Source: Candidatus Shapirobacteria bacterium UBA1435 (GTDB taxonomy: Bacteria; Patescibacteriota; Microgenomatia; UBA12405). Taken from it: 23,458 bases of DNA. Positions 8,926 through 15,217 of the stretch are shown here, piece after piece (positions within the stretch are counted from its first letter, which is position 1; each line of letters begins with the position of its first letter). The stretch spans positions 25,497 to 48,954 of the forward strand of contig DCTR01000026.1 in assembly GCA_002329385.1 (NCBI GenBank), written 5' to 3'. A model generated the notes under the pieces. It saw nothing but the letters and a program-made list of their open reading frames with translations, had not been told where the DNA came from and ran no database searches. A program made the translations under genes and the position numbers.

Positions 8926-9296
8926 ACAAGAAAGATAATTTTATAAAAGGCAGGCGGGGAGAAGAAACAGCCAGCAGGTGGCTGGAGGGAAACGGTTACA
9001 GGTTAGTCGGGAGAAACGTCAAAAATGATTTCGGCGAAATCGATATTATTGCCGAGAAAGATGGTTGGCTTGTTTTTATTGAAGTAAAGGCTAAATATGA
9101 TGACGGCCTTGGTTTACCCGAAGAGATGATCAGCCGAAAAAAAGTTGCCAGAATTAAAAAAGCGGCCCAATGGCTAATGCTTAAAAATAGGGAGTTGGCA
9201 AGAAAGTATGTTAGGTGCCGGGTGGATGCGGTGTGTATTTTGATGGACGGAAATAAAGTCAAAAAGATTAACCATTACCAAAACATTGACTGGTGA
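8922..9296 (+). CDS. yraN: YraN family (UPF0102) nuclease-fold protein
   Basis: Small protein of the UPF0102 family, which has a restriction-endonuclease-like (PD-(D/E)XK) fold; its biochemical role is not settled, though it is often found near competence and recombination genes. The 124 residues match the family. The opening KGRRGEETASRWLEGNGYRL and the core FGEIDIIAEKDGWLVFIEVKAK are diagnostic; Glu-Ile-Asp plus Glu-Val-Lys supply the expected metal-binding acidic residues and Lys. The start ATG overlaps the comM stop (ATGA), with GAGG just upstream inside comM. The gene is translationally linked to dprA by another 4-base overlap (GTGA at 9293-9296), so the three genes behave as one unit. 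Confidence 0.93.
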   Translation: MNKKDNFIKGRRGEETASRWLEGNGYRLVGRNVKNDFGEIDIIAEKDGWLVFIEVKAKYDDGLGLPEEMISRKKVARIKKAAQWLMLKNRELARKYVRCRVDAVCILMDGNKVKKINHYQNIDW

Positions 9297-10174
9297 GTAA
9301 ATGGCGTAACGTGCCGATACGGACAATTGACCGACAGTCGGCGGAATTCCCAAAAAGACTAAAAGAAATTAAAGGCTGCCCCAAAAGACTGTTTTTTAGG
9401 GGCAGATGGGACATAAAAATTTGGGACAGATCGATTAGCGTAGTCGGAAGCAGAAAAATGACCAGGTACGGCAAGGAGGTTTTGGAGGCCAATATGGCAG
9501 GTTTGGTGACAAACGGAGTGGCAATAATTTCCGGATTTATGTATGGAGTCGACTCGGAAGCCCACCGGCTGTGCTTGCGGTATCAAGGAAAAACGGCAGC
9601 GGTATTGGGGGGAGGATTAGACGTGGTTTACCCACGAAGCAACGAAAGTCTATATCAAGAGATTATCGACAGTGGCGGATTGATGATTTCGGAATATGAG
9701 AACAATTTTGAGCCGACCAGATGGAGCTTTCCACAAAGAAACCGGATTGTGGCCGGACTGGCCAGCCTGGGATTATTGGTAGTGGAGGCGGGAGTGGATT
9801 CGGGAAGCCTGGTGACGGTTGAATGGGCAAGAAAATACGGGAAGACGGTTTGGGCAGTGCCAGGACCGATTTTTTCCTGGCAATCGAAAGGGTGCAACGG
9901 GGCAATTAAAACCGGCAAGGCGAGATTATTTGAGAGTGTTGACGATGTGCTGAACATAGACAATTTGCCAAGAGGTCTGCCAAAGACGATGATAACGGAA
10001 GATAAACTAGAACAAAGAATCTGGGAGGCGATAGGGGGAGGAATGATAACCGCCGACGAACTGGCAAAAGAATGTAAGATTGATGTGGCAGAACTGGCAC
10101 AAATACTAACAATAATGCAGCTTAAAGGGCTGGTTGAGGAAGAAAACGGAAAGTATTTTCAAGGACGACATTGA
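9293..10174 (+). CDS. dprA: DNA-processing protein DprA
   Basis: Binds incoming single-stranded DNA during natural transformation and loads RecA on it. The 293 residues contain the Rossmann-like DprA core: GVAIISGFMYGVDSEAHR (the family's SGLARGIDxxAH), VLGGGLDVVYPRSNE, FPQRNRIVAGL, VVEAGVDSGSLVTVEWA and VWAVPGP, in the right order. After about residue 215 follows the small C-terminal winged-helix domain seen in many DprA proteins (RIWEAIGGGMITADELA onwards). The usual N-terminal SAM-like domain is short. The start is GTG at 9293, overlapping the yraN stop. The 3' end overlaps by 16 bases the convergent 561-residue gene. It is last in comM-yraN-dprA, a set that suggests the cell takes up and recombines DNA. 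Confidence 0.95.
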   Translation: MSKWRNVPIRTIDRQSAEFPKRLKEIKGCPKRLFFRGRWDIKIWDRSISVVGSRKMTRYGKEVLEANMAGLVTNGVAIISGFMYGVDSEAHRLCLRYQGKTAAVLGGGLDVVYPRSNESLYQEIIDSGGLMISEYENNFEPTRWSFPQRNRIVAGLASLGLLVVEAGVDSGSLVTVEWARKYGKTVWAVPGPIFSWQSKGCNGAIKTGKARLFESVDDVLNIDNLPRGLPKTMITEDKLEQRIWEAIGGGMITADELAKECKIDVAELAQILTIMQLKGLVEEENGKYFQGRH

Positions 10175-11844
10175 CACTCGAGGTCGATGATTCGCTGAAG
10201 GGTAGTGAGAAGAGCCAGGTAAGTGGGCTCGGCACCGATCATGGCCATGGCACCTTCGCCGAGATTTTTGGACAAGGGGTTGTCGGAGGCGTAGTTGATA
10301 ATCCCCAAATCAAAGGGTAAATTTTTTATTTGGAAGACATTACTTTGAAGAGATTCGGCTTTAAGAACGTGCTGGGCGATGGCGCCAAGGTAGGGGCCAG
10401 ATTCCATTTCGATAATGTTAAACCCGGCATCAATGTAGCCTTCCAACTGGAACCGGTTTTCCATAAAGGTGTTGTAGACGGAAATGGCCTTTTGATTTTG
10501 GTGAACGTCGCTTTGAAAAGTGGAAAAGGGAAAGGGGTTGTTGAAGACATTGTTAATGTGGTAGATATTGCCGGTCCGTTCGTCAAAAACAATTGAAGGT
10601 ATCTGAACGTCGCCAACTTCACCGGAGAGAATGGCCGCCTTGCCGACGATATAGGCGCCTTTAATTTGCTTGAGCTGATTGAGAATAAGAGAAAAAATGT
10701 AGTAAGCGGAAGCACCAAGGGGATAATCGATATTGACAATTAACGCCTGGCTCTGGGCCAGTTTTTCGGGACAGCTGATGTTGACATAAGGATCGATGGA
10801 ATTGGTTTGAAGAATCGACTTAACCGGAATAATCTGGACGTCGGCATAAAGGGGCGAGGAAAGCTGAAACTGCTTAATACCCAGACTTGCCTCATAAGTT
10901 TTTTTGGCCTGGAGATCCTGGGGATTGTATTGGAAATATTTGCCGGAGGCATAATAAAGGAAGTCGCTTAGGCGGATGATGTTGCCGGCGGCGTTGACCT
11001 TAAGCCAATCCTGGTAGAGGTCAGGGAAATTCCTCTCGATGTAATTAAAAATTTCGCTTTGTTTTTGACGGACATAACCGCCGATAATATTAACCAGACT
11101 GTGGAGATTTGAGGAAATAAAATATACGGGAAGGGTGTCGAAGTCGAAAATAAAGGACTTTTGAAGTATTTCCTGCCACCAGTCATGGGTGACCTGGGAA
11201 AATAGGTCTTTATTACCCTCAAGCAATCTGAATTGAATGTCGCCGGTGCGCCGGCAGGTTCTGATAATATTTTGCCAGTCGTCCCCTAAAACTTTTTTTA
11301 GTCTCCCCCACTCCCTGGCATCGAGTCCTAGCAATTGGGGTTTTGGGCTGACAATAAAGTCGTTTAGGCTGTCGCCCAAGAGCAGGGAAAGTTTTTGCCA
11401 CTCGAGGTTGAAGGCGAGAGTGCAGTTGACAATGTCGTCGACGTCCGAAGGAGAGGTGACAAAAAAGGCAAGGGTGCCGGAAGAAGGATGAAAATAACTG
11501 CGGCGGCGGCGGCGAACGGCGACGGATTTTTGCCATAGGCCGGTTTTTAGGCCAGAGTCGATATAAAACCCACCCGATTCCATGCCATGATCGGTAACGG
11601 CCATAACAATTTTTCTGGCTTCAAAAATATCCGGAGGTAAACGTTCAAGGGCATAGGATAGGGCGGAAACGTCAAGATGACCGGGGTCATTCAGAAATTG
11701 ATGAATAGAAGGATTGACCTTGCGGTAGCCGGGGACAAAGGCCGACAGGGAGATATCCTTTTGGTTGAGGAGCTGGCGGTAATAGGAGTCGATAAACTCG
11801 CGGATAGAAATTTCTGATGACCTGACCTTGTCTGATAGATCCAT
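10159..11844 (-). CDS. Conserved-looking 561-residue protein of unknown function
   Basis: I cannot assign a function. The protein has no signal peptide or membrane segment and looks cytoplasmic. The N-terminal half carries ALERLPPDIFEARKIV and a basic run VAVRRRRRSYF around residue 110. The C-terminal half reads like a nucleoside-phosphorylase-type fold: GKAAILSGEVGDVQIPSIVFDE, then an EMESGPYLGAIAQ segment that recalls the MEsE/xMEt motif by which such enzymes hold ribose, and a Gly-rich end. From memory the layout resembles uncharacterised families such as DUF6909, but I cannot verify this. The start ATG at 11844 lies 5 bases after the stop of the upstream membrane glycosyltransferase, so the two are probably cotranscribed. 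It overlaps dprA by 16 bases at the 3' end. Confidence 0.8.
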   Translation of the reverse strand: MDLSDKVRSSEISIREFIDSYYRQLLNQKDISLSAFVPGYRKVNPSIHQFLNDPGHLDVSALSYALERLPPDIFEARKIVMAVTDHGMESGGFYIDSGLKTGLWQKSVAVRRRRRSYFHPSSGTLAFFVTSPSDVDDIVNCTLAFNLEWQKLSLLLGDSLNDFIVSPKPQLLGLDAREWGRLKKVLGDDWQNIIRTCRRTGDIQFRLLEGNKDLFSQVTHDWWQEILQKSFIFDFDTLPVYFISSNLHSLVNIIGGYVRQKQSEIFNYIERNFPDLYQDWLKVNAAGNIIRLSDFLYYASGKYFQYNPQDLQAKKTYEASLGIKQFQLSSPLYADVQIIPVKSILQTNSIDPYVNISCPEKLAQSQALIVNIDYPLGASAYYIFSLILNQLKQIKGAYIVGKAAILSGEVGDVQIPSIVFDERTGNIYHINNVFNNPFPFSTFQSDVHQNQKAISVYNTFMENRFQLEGYIDAGFNIIEMESGPYLGAIAQHVLKAESLQSNVFQIKNLPFDLGIINYASDNPLSKNLGEGAMAMIGAEPTYLALLTTLQRIIDLECQCRP

Positions 11845-11849
11845 TTATT

Positions 11850-12980
11850 TTAGAGATAAGGTTGCCAGTTGGAGATGGGGGCAACGTTGCCGAGGCAAAA
11901 GTTAACTGAATATAGGATAACCGCCGGCAGGAGCAAGATAAAGGCCCTCTTTAACAGAGATAGCCTGACAGTCCGAAAGATGCCAAGGAAGATGAAGGGG
12001 TAAACCGGTAAAAGATAACGGCTGATATCACGGTGGGCAACCATAATAGTGGCGACCAAAAAAACCAAAGGGAAGACGCTGACCAACTGACGGGGATATT
12101 TTTTGAGCAAATAACTTATGCCAAAAAAGGCAGTGGCGAAAATATAAATGACATCCTCCAACCAGATGGTGTGGATCCAGGAACGGTTGCTGACAAAAAC
12201 CTGATAAGGCAGAAAAGTGAGATGAAAATTGTCGCCGCTATGAAAGTAGGCCAAAAAGTCGCCGGTCTGAAGCCAGTAATAAAAAAAGATGGCAACAAGC
12301 GACAACGGAACAAGTAGGTAGGGGAAGAAAGAAGGGACAAGATTGGCGAGATTTTTGCGGTAGCGAAAAAATAGGCAAACTGAAATGGCTAAAAGCAATA
12401 AGATAGCCGGGCTTTTGAGGGTTTGGGCGAGGGCGGCAAAAACGGCCGAAGGAAAATATTTTTGTTTTTGGAAAAAATAAACGGAAGCGAGGATGGAAAA
12501 AAGAAACCAGGTTTCGGGGGCGCCAATCTGGCGGAGAACAAAGAGTCTGGCAGGAAAAAAGATCAGAATAAGAGATAGCCAAAAAGCACGACGTGGCTTA
12601 AGATATTGGCGGAAAAAAGAGAAAGAGGTTAGGGTAAGCAGGACCGAACCAATCAAAGTAGTGAAAAGCATGGCCTTGGGAGTGGTGGTAAACATAGAGA
12701 ACAGACTAATCATGAGAGGATAGCCGGGCAAATGGGCGGGGTAGTATTCAAGCGGCTGGGGAAGGGAAAAATTTGGACCAATGCACGATTTTTGATATCC
12801 GCATTTGCTGATAACCATGTAGTTTGGGCCATCATAGTTCGAATAAAGAGTTTCAAGGCTGGTTTGGGGAAAACCCAAAAGACGAGGCAAATTGAAATAA
12901 AAGATCAACCAGAAAATAAGAGTAGAAAAAACGGTAACAGTCAGCAAAACAAATTGATAACGATATTTGATAAAATTCAT
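11850..12980 (-). CDS. Polytopic membrane protein, probable GT-C (PIG-V/PMT-like) glycosyltransferase
   Basis: Predicted integral membrane transferase that would use a polyprenyl-phosphate sugar on the outer face of the membrane. The 376 residues hold about nine or ten hydrophobic segments, the first at residues 9-32. The first outer loop has an acidic pair region, NYDGPNYMVISKCGY followed by YYPAHLPGYPLMI, which resembles the WDxxHYxxIAxxGY and FPLYP segments of PIG-V-like mannosyltransferases; the Asp is the expected catalytic residue. A late segment, DISRYLLPVYPFIFL, is also typical. The start ATG at 12980 opens MNFIKYRYQFVLL, with a clear hydrophobic stretch. It is divergent from tRNA-Glu, 24 bases away, and 5 bases ahead of the 561-residue gene. 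The exact sugar and acceptor are unknown. Confidence 0.75.
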   Translation of the reverse strand: MNFIKYRYQFVLLTVTVFSTLIFWLIFYFNLPRLLGFPQTSLETLYSNYDGPNYMVISKCGYQKSCIGPNFSLPQPLEYYPAHLPGYPLMISLFSMFTTTPKAMLFTTLIGSVLLTLTSFSFFRQYLKPRRAFWLSLILIFFPARLFVLRQIGAPETWFLFSILASVYFFQKQKYFPSAVFAALAQTLKSPAILLLLAISVCLFFRYRKNLANLVPSFFPYLLVPLSLVAIFFYYWLQTGDFLAYFHSGDNFHLTFLPYQVFVSNRSWIHTIWLEDVIYIFATAFFGISYLLKKYPRQLVSVFPLVFLVATIMVAHRDISRYLLPVYPFIFLGIFRTVRLSLLKRAFILLLPAVILYSVNFCLGNVAPISNWQPYL

Positions 12981-12997
12981 CTGAATTATTTTACACT
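12967..12997 (+). promoter_or_regulatory. Possible promoter of tRNA-Glu
   Basis: TTGATA (12967-12972) and TACACT (12992-12997) are spaced by 19 bases and lie 7 bases ahead of the tRNA. The spacing is slightly long and the site overlaps the start of the divergent glycosyltransferase gene, so this is a weak call. Confidence 0.35.
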
Positions 12998-13004
12998 AGA
13001 AGCA

Positions 13005-13077
13005 GGCCCCATCGTCTAGCGGTTCAGGACAGTAGGTTCTCATCCTACTAACCGGGGTTCGAGTCCCCGTGGGGTCA
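13005..13077 (+). tRNA. tRNA-Glu (anticodon CTC)
   Basis: The cloverleaf folds completely. The acceptor stem pairs GGCCCCA (13005-13011) with TGGGGTC (13070-13076), with one G-U pair and discriminator A at 13077. The D arm is GTC...GAC, the anticodon stem is GTAGG/CCTAC (13032-13036 and 13044-13048) with loop TTCTCAT, giving anticodon CTC at 13039-13041, which reads GAG. The T arm is CGGGG/CCCCG with loop TTCGAGT. The CCA end is not encoded. The sequence body is typical of bacterial tRNA-Glu. No terminator-like hairpin with a T run follows. The foreign-looking cassette begins a few hundred bases downstream, so this gene may mark an integration point. Confidence 0.96.
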
Positions 13078-13157
13078 CACAGAGGGAATACGCGTCAGGA
13101 TGATGAGTTGTCATAACGAAGTTCGCATACAGAGTTCAAGGTGAGGACTTGGTTTGT

Positions 13158-13379
13158 TTAGGATCGTCGAATAGTAGAAGTGTTGGCATCTGCCGGGGGA
13201 GGAGTAGAAACGGCCAGGTCTTCATAGTCACATCGTCCACTTGACGAGCAGACGCACGACGGCTTGTTTTCGTTAAGCGGGCGGCCACGGGGGGCAACAA
13301 CAACCTGGCAAGCGCTGCCACCATCGGCAACATATCGGGTGCACCAGCCGAACCATGATTTTTCTTTGTTTATGGGCAT
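13158..13379 (-). CDS. Possible small Cys-containing protein (73 residues)
   Basis: I do not recognise this. The ORF starts with ATG at 13379 and ends with TAA. It has five Cys (13, 24, 42, 44, 50), with CVC and a Ser/Gly stretch (PSCVCSSSGRC) in the second half and a Pro/Thr-rich end. It lacks a signal peptide. Its GC-rich codons stand out from the AT-rich DNA just upstream, which includes a TATAAT box (13426-13421) and a small stem ACCTA/TAGGT (13381-13400) right before the ATG. The ribosome binding site is poor (AGG too close to the ATG). Its CxC and Ser-Gly-Arg-Cys pattern recalls the Cys-rich tail encoded in the nearby cassette, so it could be a small substrate or a remnant. It may equally be a chance ORF; an overlapping frame of 65 codons (13333-13136) shows that ORFs of this size arise here. 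Confidence 0.35.
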   Translation of the reverse strand: MPINKEKSWFGWCTRYVADGGSACQVVVAPRGRPLNENKPSCVCSSSGRCDYEDLAVSTPPPADANTSTIRRS

Positions 13380-13420
13380 AACCTAAAAAACAATATAGGT
13401 TAGAAGTATATTTTGTATTG

Positions 13421-13426
13421 ATTATA
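13421..13426 (-). promoter_or_regulatory. Possible -10 box for the small minus-strand ORF
   Basis: A perfect TATAAT on the minus strand lies about 40 bases ahead of the ATG at 13379. No good -35 box is found at 16-18 bases, so the call rests on the -10 box alone. Confidence 0.3.
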
Positions 13427-13560
13427 TAACATTGCCGATGAGCGGCTTAGCTGCACAAAAAGATTAACCAGATGAATTTAGCTGTTTTACAGAGATAAAG
13501 GATATATTTTTTGCAGATATCGTAAAAGTGGTTTATACATATTTATTATTTATGGAAATA

Positions 13561-13590
13561 TTTGCATTTTGGCAAAGCAAATTTTATAAT
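13561..13590 (+). promoter_or_regulatory. Candidate promoter of the radical SAM cassette
   Basis: TTTGCA (13561-13566) and a perfect TATAAT (13585-13590) are separated by 18 bases. Transcription would start near 13597, leaving a leader of about 240 bases before the radical SAM gene. A second TATAAT (13597-13602) overlaps the same region. The -10 box lies within the left arm of the inverted repeat 13584-13643, which could therefore act as an operator or a start-site hairpin. Confidence 0.45.
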
Positions 13591-13643
13591 TCGTCCTATA
13601 ATCTTTCCAAACCAACATTTGCGTTGGCAAGGGACGATTATAA
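13584..13643 (+). repeat. Inverted repeat with inner hairpin (leader stem-loop 1)
   Basis: TTATAATTCGTCC (13584-13596) is matched by GGACGATTATAA (13632-13643), perfect except for one extra T in the left arm. Within it, CCAAC (13612-13616) pairs with GTTGG (13623-13627). The outer arms overlap the candidate -10 box. It could be an operator, a transposon-like end or part of a structured leader. Confidence 0.7.
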
Positions 13644-13690
13644 AAAAGTACTTTAGCAAATGGGGTATTTTTTTATCCAACTAAACTGGT

Positions 13691-13741
13691 GAGGTCATAC
13701 CTGAAAACCTTGCATTTTAGGTATGACCTCATCGACGAGGT
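13691..13741 (+). promoter_or_regulatory. Strong leader hairpin with a competing alternative stem (stem-loop 2)
   Basis: GAGGTCATACCT (13691-13702) pairs perfectly with AGGTATGACCTC (13719-13730); three or four more pairs extend into the loop. No T run follows on either strand, so it is not a simple terminator. The right arm can instead pair with the next bases: ACCTC (13726-13730) with GAGGT (13737-13741). The two folds exclude each other, as in attenuators and riboswitches. A function is inferred only from this geometry. Confidence 0.6.
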
Positions 13742-13761
13742 TGGAGACAGGAGAATAGATA

Positions 13762-13790
13762 GTTGAGCAGAGGAGAAAAAGAAGCTCAAC
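13762..13790 (+). promoter_or_regulatory. Leader hairpin near the radical SAM gene (stem-loop 3)
   Basis: GTTGAGC (13762-13768) pairs with GCTCAAC (13784-13790) around a 15-base purine-rich loop that contains GAGGAG. It ends 30 bases before the true ribosome binding site. Together with stem-loops 1 and 2 it makes a structured 5' leader. Confidence 0.5.
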
Positions 13791-13819
13791 AAGCAGAGCT
13801 AAGACAGAAAACAAGCCAT

Positions 13820-13826
13820 AGGAGGT
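13820..13826 (+). promoter_or_regulatory. Ribosome binding site that fixes the radical SAM start
   Basis: AGGAGGT lies 7-8 bases before the ATG at 13834. An in-frame GTG at 13825 falls inside this site and cannot be the start. Confidence 0.85.
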
Positions 13827-13833
13827 GGCAAAG

Positions 13834-15213
13834 ATGAACCCGTTTTCGGCTTACGAGAGAAAGAAGCAAGCACACACGAGTGGGGTGGCCCAAGCGACGT
13901 TCGACCCAAAGGGTCCGGGGGTTGCCAGGCTTCACCTGGTGCCGCCCAAACCCAGCTTTTGGAAGGATCCGCCCTCAATGCTGATCGTCAACGGAGGGAT
14001 GGCCACCCTGCCGGTTGGGCCCGCCTGGGCGACAGTCGTCAGAATCTTTTTTGACGAACTGAACAGAAGGGTAGGGGCGGACATCGAGGTCACGTCAGAG
14101 ACCCTTGAGGCAGTGGAAAGCGCCGTGGTTGCCCGAGTGAGGCATTTCTACCCAAGGACCAGTAAGCAGAGGATCTTGCATGATCTGAGGCAGGTGGTGT
14201 CTTTGGCAGTATCGATTGCCAGGGGCGATCCGATTCCACCGGAAGTTCAGGGAGGAATGATCCTAAAGGAGTGGGGGCGCTATGCCACCGCTCCCCAGCG
14301 GATGGACTTGTGCGTATCGGCAATGGTTGTAGACGGCAGGCGCAATTGCCCTCTGGATTGCGGCTGTTGCTATGCGGCCAACGCCCCGGTGATGACGGTG
14401 GAACGCGAGCTGACCACAGAAGAGTGGATGATCGTCATCGACTTGTGCCAGCAAGCCCATATCCCGATGCTGACCTTTACGGGAGGGGAACCGTTACGGC
14501 GCAAGGACATTGTCAAGCTGGTTAAGCACGCTGCCTGGTTTGTGACCAGACTGAACACCAACGGCGTGGAGCTAACCCCGGCTTTGGCAAGATCCCTCTT
14601 CGAGGCAAGTCTGGACGGCATCCAGATTACCTGCTATTCCGACAAGGCAATGGTTCATGACCAATTGGTGGGAAGGCAGGGCGGCTGGGCCAAGACGGTC
14701 TTCGGCATCCAGGTGGCGTTGGAAGCCGGACTGCAGGTGAGTGTCAACACCCCCCTGCTGAAGCTCAACAAGGACTACGGGCAGACGATCCGGTTTTTGC
14801 ACAGCCTGGGCATACGTTGCGTGACCTGCAGCAACCTGATTCCGGCCGGTGGGGCTAATGGACTAAGGCCAGACGACGCCCTGACCAAAGAAGAGCTACT
14901 GAAAGTCATGGCGGCAACGATGGCGGTCGTCAGAGAACTGGGGATGGAAATCATGTTTACCAGCCCCGGGTGGCTGACAGCAAAAGAAGCCCATGACATG
15001 GGGTTGACCTCGCATCCTCTATGCGGCGCGGCAATATCGAACATGGCCATCAGCCCAACGGGCGATGTGGTGCCCTGCCAGTCATGGCTCAACGGCCAGA
15101 CGCTGGGCAACATGCTCAAAGACGATTGGCCGAAGATCTGGAACCATCCTTTGGCCAGGCAACTTAGGCAGCAAGACCAAGAGTCCGTCGGCTGCCCGCT
15201 GAAAGGGAGGTAG
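13834..15213 (+). CDS. Radical SAM protein with SPASM/twitch-like C-terminus, probable peptide-modifying maturase
   Basis: Predicted to use a [4Fe-4S] cluster and S-adenosylmethionine to modify a peptide or protein. The start is ATG 13834 (459 residues). Residues 1-165 are a helical region with PPSMLIVNGGMATLPVGPAWA at its head, possibly a PqqD/RRE-like peptide-binding domain (inference). The cluster motif CPLDCGCC gives C172, C176 and C179 in a CX3CX2C pattern; GGEP (217-220) binds SAM. The C-terminal part has SPASM features: C397, ISPTGDVVPC (C415), LGNMLKDDWPKIWNHP, and a last CPLKGR (C454), then it stops. A full SPASM domain has more cysteines, so this is a reduced form with at most one auxiliary cluster. 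It is first in a four-gene operon with a Cys-rich tail protein, the likely target. GC-rich codons differ from the flanks. Confidence 0.92.
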   Translation: MNPFSAYERKKQAHTSGVAQATFDPKGPGVARLHLVPPKPSFWKDPPSMLIVNGGMATLPVGPAWATVVRIFFDELNRRVGADIEVTSETLEAVESAVVARVRHFYPRTSKQRILHDLRQVVSLAVSIARGDPIPPEVQGGMILKEWGRYATAPQRMDLCVSAMVVDGRRNCPLDCGCCYAANAPVMTVERELTTEEWMIVIDLCQQAHIPMLTFTGGEPLRRKDIVKLVKHAAWFVTRLNTNGVELTPALARSLFEASLDGIQITCYSDKAMVHDQLVGRQGGWAKTVFGIQVALEAGLQVSVNTPLLKLNKDYGQTIRFLHSLGIRCVTCSNLIPAGGANGLRPDDALTKEELLKVMAATMAVVRELGMEIMFTSPGWLTAKEAHDMGLTSHPLCGAAISNMAISPTGDVVPCQSWLNGQTLGNMLKDDWPKIWNHPLARQLRQQDQESVGCPLKGR

Positions 15214-15217
15214 GAAG

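Larger units (their letters stand above)
13078..13833. other. Long intergenic region between tRNA-Glu and the radical SAM cassette
   Basis: These 756 bases contain no long gene. The first 300 are of mixed composition and hold a small minus-strand ORF (13158-13379). From about 13380 to 13690 the DNA is very AT-rich and carries promoter-like boxes on both strands. From 13584 to 13790 there are three strong stem-loops in a row, listed separately. No tRNA fragment, integrase or insertion sequence was seen. Confidence 0.7.

Noticed and set aside
13100..13130. Hammerhead-like string near the tRNA: TGATGAG, a short GTT/AAC stem, then GAAG
   Set aside because: The core C3 is replaced by A (ATGATGA instead of CTGATGA), A15.1 is missing after GAA, and no stem I or matching stem III is found.
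13691..13730. CRISPR or transposon terminal repeat
   Set aside because: There is a single palindrome with no repeated units or spacers, and no transposase gene is near; a leader hairpin fits better.
13825..13833. GTG start for the radical SAM gene
   Set aside because: The GTG overlaps the AGGAGGT ribosome binding site, which is correctly placed for the ATG at 13834.
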